Shown: one piece after another, positions 9,482 through 19,600 of the stretch | How the letters are laid out: each line of letters begins with the position of its first letter | How positions within the stretch are numbered: position 1 is the stretch's first letter | Source: UBA1181 sp045639525 | Lineage (GTDB): Bacteria; Bacteroidota; Bacteroidia; Bacteroidales; Paludibacteraceae | Assembly: GCA_045639525.1 (NCBI GenBank) | Contig: JAZUDI010000083.1 | Coordinates: forward strand, 1 to 64,000 | Length of the DNA: 64,000 nucleotides | Direction: 5' to 3' | Translations under genes and position numbers: made by a program | The notes under the pieces: model-generated | The model's input: only the letters and a program-made list of their open reading frames with translations | What the model was told of the DNA's origin: nothing | The model's database searches: none

Positions 9482-9489
9482 CAAATATA
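9482..9489 (-). promoter_or_regulatory. -7 element TATATTTG of the OmpA/TSP3 gene
   Basis: This exact TAnnTTTG match, read on the minus strand, lies about 60 bases before the ATG and implies a 5' leader of about 50 bases. No clear -33 TTG is present. Confidence 0.5.
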
Positions 9490-9587
9490 GTCTAATTTAT
9501 GTAAAAGAAACTAAAAATGGATAGATTTTTTTGAATGAAATTGTCGGATTGGATTTTTGTGAAATCAAACAGATTATTGTTTATAAA

Positions 9588-9616
9588 GAAAGGAGAGGCT
9601 TTGGGCTTCTCCTTTC
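9588..9616 (-). terminator. Terminator after the PorP/SprF-like gene
   Basis: The inverted repeat GAAAGGAGA / TCTCCTTTC, with further pairs toward the loop, lies 9 bases beyond the stop codon. On the minus strand it is followed by TTTATAAAC. The T tail is short, so the site is probable rather than certain. Confidence 0.65.
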
Positions 9617-9624
9617 TCTCAACA

Positions 9625-10614
9625 TTAATTTCTGTAATATCGCGTGTATTTCTTTTTGCTTCTGCCGTAGTTGGCGAAGCAACCTTTGCCTTTTGTCCTG
9701 ATTTTGAATTCCAATCCTAACTCGTGTGTGCCGAAACTGCCGTGCCTGAGGTTGGCGAATATGTAATCGTAGGAGTAGTAAATGCTGAATGGTCCGTAAG
9801 AGAAGCCGGCGATGAAGCCCACTTCGTCCGGAATTTTATAGGTGGCTCCCACATAAAATAGGTCAGCTGGGTGATTGTCGTACTCGTTCACATAGTAATA
9901 ATACAACGACAATTGGTGTTTCATCACATCTTTTGAGTTGGTCTTTCTGTCGCCGTCAAAGTAGTAGAAGGCGTAGGCGGGAGCCAACCTCCACCACTCG
10001 GAGGTCTGGAGGTTATAGTTCATGAATCCGTAGAAGGTTCGGTTCATGCTGACATTGTCGGTTCCCTTCAATAAGTGCATACCGGCTGCGCCAAACTCGA
10101 AGTTCTGGATGAGTATTTCGAAACCAGCGTCGATATCGGCTGCGTTTCCATGCTCAAGATCCTCCACGATCATCGCGATGTTTTGGTTGTCGTGTTTGTC
10201 GTCGTTGACAATCGCGTTGGCATCGTAACTTTTGCTGATCATACCGGCTGCCACACCCATGTTAAGGTAGGAGTCGTCGCCGATAGGTACGCAAAAGGCA
10301 TAGTCCACCTTGGGGTTCACGACTCTTTGGTAGCCGATTTTGTCTGCCAGCACGTTGACGCCGACTTGGGAGTGGGCACCTACGAAAAAGTATTTGGCCG
10401 AGAAAAATAGATCTTTGGGCATTCCCTCCAAATGGGTCCACTGCAATCTGCCGCCGGTCTGTATGGTGGCGTATTGCAATTCCGGAATGTATCCGGGGTT
10501 AAAGAAACTATATTGCAACTGTTTGTTCGTGAAGAAGGGAACCTCTTGCGCGAACATCGCTGTGGCCATGACCATCATGGTGATGGTATGTATGATTCTC
10601 TTTTTCATTCTCAT
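9625..10614 (-). CDS. PorP/SprF-family type IX secretion accessory protein
   Basis: The protein is 329 residues. A signal peptide (ending AMFAQ) is followed by the PorP/SprF signature near the mature N-terminus (FFTNKQLQYSFFNPGY), then repeated barrel strands and the family-typical C-terminus with GFSYGPFSIYYSYDY and HELGLEFKI. Members are outer-membrane barrels that work with a large T9SS type B adhesin, holding or delivering it at the surface, as SprF does for SprB in Flavobacterium. Its start codon overlaps the stop of the giant surface-protein gene (ATGA, 10611-10614), which implies translational coupling and marks the two as a cognate pair. Confidence 0.92.
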   Translation of the reverse strand: MRMKKRIIHTITMMVMATAMFAQEVPFFTNKQLQYSFFNPGYIPELQYATIQTGGRLQWTHLEGMPKDLFFSAKYFFVGAHSQVGVNVLADKIGYQRVVNPKVDYAFCVPIGDDSYLNMGVAAGMISKSYDANAIVNDDKHDNQNIAMIVEDLEHGNAADIDAGFEILIQNFEFGAAGMHLLKGTDNVSMNRTFYGFMNYNLQTSEWWRLAPAYAFYYFDGDRKTNSKDVMKHQLSLYYYYVNEYDNHPADLFYVGATYKIPDEVGFIAGFSYGPFSIYYSYDYIFANLRHGSFGTHELGLEFKIRTKGKGCFANYGRSKKKYTRYYRN

Positions 10615-13600
10615 TGTCTGACAAGTGTAATAAATCCTGTTTTAATGATCTTCTCGCCCTTTTCATAGTAGGTGAGGGCGTAGAAGTAGGTATCTTCCGA
10701 CGCTGGCATACCCTTGTAGGTGCCATCCCAACCGCGTCCTTGATGGATCAAGGTGCCGACTCTGTCGAAGATTTGAAGATCGTAATTCTCCATAAAGATA
10801 TATTCTCCATCCGCGATCATCGTGTTTGGAACAAAGATGAACGGATCGATTTTCAATATGGTGCTTGTGCTCTTCTTACAACCATATTCATGTTCTACAG
10901 TGAGGTTGACTAGGATATCTCTTCTGCTTCGGATGATGGTGTCGTTGTATTGGTGCGAGATGGTTTGACCGCCGATTTCGCTCCAGGTGTGTCCGTCACC
11001 AAAATTCCAGATGTATTGGTATTGGTCGCTGTTGCTTGGCATGATGGCCTCTCTCAGCTCAATCTCGTTGACATCGTCGCTCAACGCGTATTCCGTGCCT
11101 TCGATTCTTTCGTACTCAATGACTGGGTCATCCAAACTTACCACATCGGTGTTGATCACCTTTTTGACAGGGCAACCATGGTTGTCAATTCCCGTTAATT
11201 GAATCTTTCGGTTGTAGTCCGCCACAAAGTGGATGGTGCGGTCTGTTGTGGTGCTGTCACCGAAATCCCAAAGAATGTCGGTCAACACGCTCTCCACGCT
11301 GAGTGTGATGATGGAGTCTCGGCAACTGTTTGCGTTTCCGGTAACATTGATCTCTTTGAAAGGATATGCCTCCACACTGAAAAGGATGGTGTCTTGACAG
11401 CCCAACTCCTTCTCCGTGGCGATTAACATAAAGTCCGTATTACCTGTGATCGGTTCGTTGTATCGCTCTCCCTCCTTGACTGTTCCATCGTTGAGATTGT
11501 TCCATTCGAATGATCTGGCGTTTTCTCCGGAGACAGAGAAGTTGGCGAGGCTACCGTAGCAATAAGTGTTCGCTTGTCTATCCACTTTCAGGTTATCCAC
11601 TTGATGCATCTTCACTGTCAGTGTGTGGTGTGCGTGGCATCCTTCGTCATTGTGGACCGCAATTTCATAAGTGCCGGTCTTGCCCAGGTTTTGTTGCAGA
11701 TTGCTGTAACGGATCTCGTCGGTACGGTTCCAAATGGTATCGACTGTCTCGATGACTTGGTTCTTCAAGATGACATCCTGAATCGTGACAGGATTGCCTG
11801 CGCAGGTGTCGAAGGTAAGTACCCTTGGTGTGACTGCGTTGCGGAATTCGACAGAGACGGTAGTGTCCGTTGCGCAATATATATCGTGGAATAGGCGACG
11901 ACCCTCTACGGTATATTGCTTGATTGCGGCTTCTTCCGAGGTGATGCTGATCTGGTCGCCCTTCTCTCCGTTGCTCCATTCGTATTGTTCCGCTCCCGAA
12001 ACGCTTAGGGTGACGGTTTGATCGGTGCAGGCGAGACCTGTTCCCTCGATTGACAATTCAATAGGTTTGTCCACCTCGATCTCGAAGGTGGCTGTGTCGC
12101 GGCAAACGTTTGCGCTGTCCGCGTAGAATGCGAAATAGGTGTTGCTCTTCGTGACATGGTCGGCCGTGAAGCTTTGTCCATCCGCATTCTTGAATGAAAC
12201 GGTGTATTTAGGCGTTCCTCCTAAGTAACTGCCCTTTGCGAATTGATTCAAGTCGACAGCCTCGCCGAAGCAGATGGCGGTATCTTTGTCGATCGATTCG
12301 ATGGCAGGGTAGATGGTGATCATTGCGGTGTCGGCCTCACTGACGCAACCACTCAAATCTTGGATTTGACGGATGAGGAACATCTTTTGGGTGGCGATAT
12401 CCGTGTTGACCGTCGCTGTATTGGTGTCGACCTTGGAAGGGTAAACAGAGAGATCCTCCCACAATAGCCTTACGTGAGTGCTGTTGACCTTTCCGACCAA
12501 TTCGTGGTCGCCACTCTTTTGACAGAAGTTTTGGTCTGCGATGGCTGGACGGATCGGTTGTTTGTTGAAATGCAGTTGGATCGCATTTTCCGATTGGCAG
12601 GTGACGCCGTTGCTTTCGTATTGGTAGCGGACACGGTAGGTACCCTCTTGGGTAAGCGCATCCGCTTGGTCGCTGACATCGGTGGCGTTGCCGTTGCTCA
12701 TCAACTCGTATGCGATGACCGTGATGTCATCGGTGTACTTGCCTGCCGTGGCTGCGGTGGAGGCGATATGGGACAAGTTGATGCTGTTCGGTACGCAAGT
12801 CGTGGTGTCCTCAAAGTGGATGTTGATTTGAGGCAACACGTTCACGGTCACCTCAGCCGCTTTGTTGGTACACTGTGTCTCTTTGTTCACTTGCGAAACG
12901 AAGTAGTGGGTGGTTCCCTCCTCCGTGATAGGGGCGGTCGCCTTATCCGTTCCGTTGAATAGCGTGTCGCCTGCCGCATCTTTCCATATCAACGTCAACT
13001 TCTCATTCTCTTGTGCGACAACACTTCTCGCAATGCTTTGAGGCAAGCCTGCAGTGTCTTGGCAAAGGAAGATGTTTGTGTCTGGAAGGATGGTAGGGTT
13101 GTTGTTGACGATGATGTCTATATAGATGCTATCCTTGCAGAATAGGGAGCCAACCTTTTTCTCTCCGATGATTTGGAATCGTTCGCTTTGTTGTACGCTG
13201 GTGGCGTATGGGAACTGCGCTCCATTGCTACGGGTTCCGTTGGCTCTTATCCATACATAATCATCCGCGTTCAACGCTTTCAAGTCGTTGATCTCCTCTC
13301 CTTGGCAAATGACTGTGGTTCCCTTTGTGGTGATCGCAAGAGAGTCGTGGAAGAGCACCTCCACGGTGTCTTGTCTCGCACAGCCAGACTCCGTTTCGCT
13401 CGCCTTGACCACATAGCGTCCGGATTGGGCGATGCGTTCAGGCGTCTCGATGGCGCTGAGGCTGTTGGCTTCGGTCAGGAAGAAGTAGTTGAGCACTTTC
13501 TCCTCGTCGCTGCCATTGTGGGCTCCCTTTATCTTCTCCGCTAAATCGATGGTGGTGCCGTAGCATCCCTCCAATAGGCCGATAGGGGAGAATCCGATGC

Positions 13601-16600
13601 TTTCGCGGATGTCGAAATTGAATTTGACAGGTTCGCTGAAACATTGACTCTTTTTGTCCACCGCACGTAGGGTGTATGGTGTCTTGCCATAATTTTGAGT
13701 GCTGAGGTAAAGCGTGTCGCTAACTATGGTCTCCGCAGCGGATTTCCATTCGAATGTTTGGTTGACGCTGTTGGTGCCCACTCTTTTAGCGGTCAATTTC
13801 ATGGTAGGAGAACCTTGACAAACAATGGTGTCTCCTATCAATTGAGGCGAGCCTGGTTGCTCGAAGAATTGTATAGAGATCGTCTTGGCTGCGTCACATT
13901 GGTTGTCGTCCGTGTAGTGGACGGTGTATAGGCCGCTCTCCGCGATGGCGTCGTCGTTGGTGATCTCCGTGCCATTGAGGGTGGTGTTCACATAAGTTGG
14001 ACGGGTTCCGCCGCTGATAGTAGCCGCCAAGTTGCCTGCCAAATCGTAGGTGAATGGTTGACAAATCGTATCTGGTTGATCCAATCCGATGGTGATTTGC
14101 GGATTGATGGTGACCACTACGTTGCTGCGTTGGCTGACACAACCTGTATTCTTGTTGATGGTCTCCACTTGGTACTTGAATGTAGCGGCGTTTCGTTTGT
14201 CCACCTCGATGGCTTCTGTTCCTGAAATAAGTGCGTTGCTGTCATCGTACCATTTGATCAAATATCCTTGGATCTCATCGTTGCTTCTATTCATATTGAT
14301 GAGCTCATTCTTTTTCGCGGCGGTGTCTTGACACATGGCGATCGCGGTGTCCGCCAATTGGGTTGGTGCCACATTCACCTTGATGAATTGGCTTACCGTG
14401 TCGGCGCAGAGGGTTCCGCTTAACTTCTCGATCAATACGACTGTGGTGTCGTGGGTGATGTTTCTGTAAAGGAATGCGTCGGTGGTGTTGATCACTGTTG
14501 AGCTCTCCTTGAACATCCAAGCGAAGGAGACTGGTCGTTGTTCGCCCGTTGCCTTCAATTCTATGTTTTCTCCCTCGCAAAGAACCTCTGTTCCTTCAAT
14601 GGAGAAGGTTGGGTTCTTGTGGTAGATTAGCGTTAGACGGTTGGTCGCGTTGCATCCAGTCACGTCATCCTCAACGGTGAATAGGTAGAGGCTGGTGTCT
14701 TGGCTGGTGCGGCTGACGCTTCTCAGCTCATCTTCGCTGATTGGGTAGCCATTCTCCGTGGCGCTGAACTTGATGGAGGATGTTGGCGCCTTGTTGAACT
14801 TGAATGAGTTGTATGCCAATTCGTAGAGGTCGATGGTCTCTCCCTCGCACTTCACGATGGTTCCTGCCTCACCAATAGGCTCCACCTTGATGGTGTCCTT
14901 TACGACGGCTACGATGGTGTCGAATCCGCTGGTACATCCGGTGAGGATGTTCTTGCTGAATGCCGTATATTTGGCTACCGGCGTGTGTCCCGAAATGGAG
15001 AGTGTGTCGCCGTATGTGGTCGAGTTGTAATCGCCCCAGAAAATCTTGGTGTTTCTCTTGTCATTCTCTTGGGTGGCCACCAATTGCATCTCTTGGTTGG
15101 ATGCGCAGAAATAGATGGTGTCGATGCCCTCTTCGATGACTGGAGTGGTTGGCTTCTTGTTGATGGTCACATAAACGGAATCCGCCGATTCGCAGACATT
15201 GTCCTTCACGTGATAAACATACAACATGCTGTCTATTCCTTCGGTGTAGGCGATGTTGCTGGCCTCTTCATCCGTCAAGACGCTTTCGCTTAGGTTTACG
15301 ATTTTGCCGAAGGTGATGTCGCAATTACCGACATTCGAGATGTTCGTATTGGCGGTGGTGAGGTAATCTAACACCTTGCCTCTGAAATCGATGACCTCAG
15401 GTTGGCAAACCGCTTTGAGATCCTCCATCTGTAGGTCAAGACCTTTGTTGACCACGAATGGCACGATGGTGTCTTTGTAACATCCTGTGATTTTGTTGTA
15501 TTGTCTGATGGTGTATTTCAAGGCACGGCTCTTTCCGCTTACCTCCACCTCGTCGGTGTTGATTGGGTTCGGAACTAGGTTGCCCGTTTCGTCAATCCAT
15601 TGGATGGAGAGATCGTTGCGTGGGTTGTCTTTGGACTCCCTGATCTCCGCCTTGACCAAATGTTCACCAGAGAATTGGCAGAATGTGTCGCTGGCCACCC
15701 CTGCGCTGGTTGGTATGGTCTGTACATCCATATAGACATTCAAAGAGTCGTGGCAAGAGAGTCTGTGCTCCTCGAATTGCTCAGTCGCCTTCAAGTAGAG
15801 GTACTCCTTGATGTCGGTGTTGAAGTGGCTCGGATCATTGATCAACATATCGTTGGAAGCCCTGAACCACTCATACATATAGCCCTTGTCAGGTGTTGGC
15901 AAAGCGGTGTCTTGGTATTGGCAAACGACAATGTCCTGGATCTTGTCGATGACAGGTAATCCGTGGAAGATGACCGTCGCCGTGTCGTGGAATTCGCATC
16001 CACTGACGTAGTCCTTGATCTCTATCGCGTAACGGGTGGTGTCGTTCTCGTTGATAGCTTTGTTGGATCCCACCTTCTTTACGATAGGGGTAGGGAGGGA
16101 GACGTTACCACTCATTCTGAATATGGTGAATCGAAGATCGGACTTGCTGTTTTTCTTGTTCTGTGCAACCTGCTTCTCCACCATGCCGTAAAGGTCAAGA
16201 GAGTCTCTGTAGCAGAGATGCTGAGGAACTATTTTGGTGAATTCGATCGGGTAGGAGATGACGGCATGGATGGTATCCAAGTCGCTGTCGCATCCCGTCG
16301 CCTCATTCTTGGCGAAGGCCATGTAGTTGCCCTTGTGTTCGCTGATTGTGAGGGAGTCGCTCGCTTGGGTGGATTTGTAATCGCCCCAATAGATTCGGGT
16401 AGGGTATCTCTTCTCGTTCATATCTTCGGCGCCGATGGCGATTGGCGCGTCGTCTTGGCAGAAGTAGATGGTGTCCATGCCCGATTCGATGATAGGAACA
16501 AGCGGTTTCTTGTTGATCGTGATGAATACGGAGTCACTCGCCGAGCATACGTTGTCCACGTCTGTGATCGTATAGGTGTATAATACGCTGTCGATGTCAT

Positions 16601-19600
16601 TCGTATAGGTGATCTCCTCTGCTTGCTCTTTGGTCAAAGCACTTTGAGAACCGTTGACGATCTTGCCATATTTGAATTGAAGACCCGTCAAATTCGCCAA
16701 ATTGGTGGCGGCGATGTTCTCGGAAAGGTATTTGTTGATCTGTTGTGCGAAAGAGATGGTGTCAGGTTCGCATACCGCCTTGAGGTCTGGCATGGCCAAA
16801 ACTGGACTCTTCTTTAAGGTGACGGTGATGGTGGTGTCCCTGAAGCATTGGGTGATGTTGTTTCTTTGTCTTACGGTGTAACTCAATGCTTTGGAGAGCT
16901 CGTTCATCGTGATGGTATCCATGTCGAGTGGATTCTCCACCGATTCCATGGCTGTATTGAACCATAACAACGAGAAGTTAGCGGTCTCCTTGTTGTAGGC
17001 GTCATCCGAGGTGCGGATCTCCGCCTTCACCTCTTTGGAAGGTGTGCTTTGGCAAAATACGGTATCGCGTACCAATGCGTTGGCCGGTGTAGGGAAGACC
17101 GTCACCTTCACCTTGAATGTGTCTTGACATCCTGTCAACTTGTTCTCTTCCGTAAGTGTGATGGTCTCGTCCGTAGAGAGGGTAAGGAGAGTAGGAACGC
17201 CCTCGATCTTGTCTCCCGCGCTTCTCTTCCATACATAGTTGAACTCTTGGTTGGTCGGTGTAGGTAATGTGATGGCTACATCCTGGCAGGCCGCTATCTT
17301 CTCCACCACTTTTGCATCAGGAAGTGCATGGAAGATGATGGTGGCGGTATCTCTCTTTTCGCATCCGCTCACTTCGTCATAAATGTTGATGAGGTAGCGG
17401 ATGGTGTCGCTCTTGTGTCTGGATTTGCTTGATTTTACATTTTTTGTGATCTCTATTCCTCTGGAATTACCATTCAAGAGAAAAACATTGTATTTCAACC
17501 CATTCTTCGCGATCACATTGTCGTTGTGGCGAAGTAGTCGGTTGACGGTGTCGCGGATGGAGACGCTCTCCCCGTAACAGAAAGTCTTGGTGCCGAAAGG
17601 TGCATACTTGATGGTATTGGATACCTTCACAGTGATCTCTATCGGATCGCCGGCACACAAGGTGAAACTGTCTTGTTGGTAAAATTTGTATAGGGAGCTG
17701 ATGTCTCCACTCGTGATGACGGTGTCGTTAGGAGTCCATACGATTCTTGTGTTGTAATCGCTCGGATCGATCGCCGCTTCGACTCTCTTTCCTAAATTGA
17801 CGGTGTCTCCGTTTGCGCAGAGGTATACAGTCGTATCTTCGTTCATCTGGGGCAATTTCGGTTTCGGGTTGATGATGACATCTACCGCCACCTTTTTTCC
17901 TTCACATAATGTCTTGGTGTTGGTTAATGAGACATAATAAAGGTTGTTGTTATTGACCTTGGTGAATTTGCCCGCCTCTTTCGCCAATACATAGGCTGAA
18001 TCGGTGATAGGAATGGTCTTTTTGTTTTTGTCGAAGTAGTTGATGCCCAATGATTCTGTTGCATTGAACTGCACATAGTCCTTTACCTGTACGCTGTCTT
18101 TCCCTTGACATAGAATGATGTCTTCCACCTTTGGCATCTCCCTGACGGAGTCGTTGATGACGATCTCGACATTTTTCCAAGGACCCTTGCATCCCAATAC
18201 GGTGCTTTGTCGGATACAGTAATAGAATTTACTTACCACATCCGTGTTGACCGGAATTTGTTGGAATTTATTTTTGTGTGCGTCAGATTCCTTCTTGACG
18301 GTGGTGTCGCATCTCACGTCGTGAGCATTTTTTTCCGACCATTCAAGTTGGTAATTCTCCAATGTTGGAATCAAAGGCAAGACATTGGATGGGTAGGCTT
18401 GGACGCCTTTGCAGAAACCCAAAGTGACAAAGGTGTCATTCCTGTACTCCAAAGCGCGTGGATCATCGATAAGTGGCATCTCGCTGATGGCGTTGTCCAC
18501 CACTACCTTGAAGGCGGCTGGATGGCTCACACAGTTGTTGCTATCTTTTCTGGTCACATAGTATGTGGTGTTGGATGGCTGGTTGGAGTAGATGCTGATC
18601 TCATCTGGTGCGTAAGGGGTCGGCCCTTTTACCGTGTTGGTCGGCGCATAGTTGACATCCTTGAACCATTCCCAAACATAACCGTCTTCCTGTGGGTAAC
18701 GATCTTTCACGATGAATTGGTCGATGGTCTTCACTTCGTCTCCAACGCAGTAGAGGACTGAATCTCCCTCTTTGTCGAATTTGCTTCGGGTTGAATCGAA
18801 GCAGATGACATTGATCTTGATGAGGGATGTGTCTCCGAAACATCCATATATGTTCTTGGCTCTGACGATGAATTGTTTCTCTCCGCACTCGTTGAAGTTG
18901 GCGAGGCTCAACAAACGGTCCAACGACATGGAGTCTTTCTCCTCAAAAGTCGGATTGTTGATCAGCTCTTTGTTGGTAGGGAACCAATAGAGTGTATCCG
19001 TGTCGAGTGGTTTGGTGATGAAGTCTAAAATGTCAATGCCTTTTGGCTCCACATATTGGCAGAACTTAATGCTGTCTTGCGTCACCTTGCCGGCCAACTC
19101 ATGCACCTCCACACTTACTTCATCTACGTCACTACTACATCCTAAATAGTAATATTGCGCCCCGTAAGTGAATTTGCCCACGGAATCAACTGGTACATTG
19201 ATCTCGGTGACATTTTCCCGAAGGGTGCTATCGCCGATGGTGGCGTCGCGTTTCAGCAGCCATCTCACGTCGAAACCTTTCCTTCGCATCTCATCCACAC
19301 CATTGAGATCGGCTATCTTGATCGAGATGGAGTCTCCAATTCTTCCTAAACAGGAGAAGGTGTCCTCTTGGACGGTAGGTTTCTTGGACGCCTCCACGTT
19401 CAAAACCTCGATATAGAGTTTGAAGGTGTCTCCCGCACATCCCGTATTATTTTTCTCCACAAGCGTGAAGACATCGACTTTCGCCACATCGGTGGTCATC
19501 TCCGGTACATATTTGTATATAGTGTCGTTGAATAGTTTGATGTAACTATCGTTGTGGTTGGTCAGTTCAATCTTGTAGGTCGGTTTCTTCTTTTTGATGA

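Noticed and set aside
12474..12962. Open frames on the plus strand inside the giant surface-protein gene, up to 184 codons
   Set aside because: They are antisense shadows of a continuous 3,839-codon gene with clear domains.
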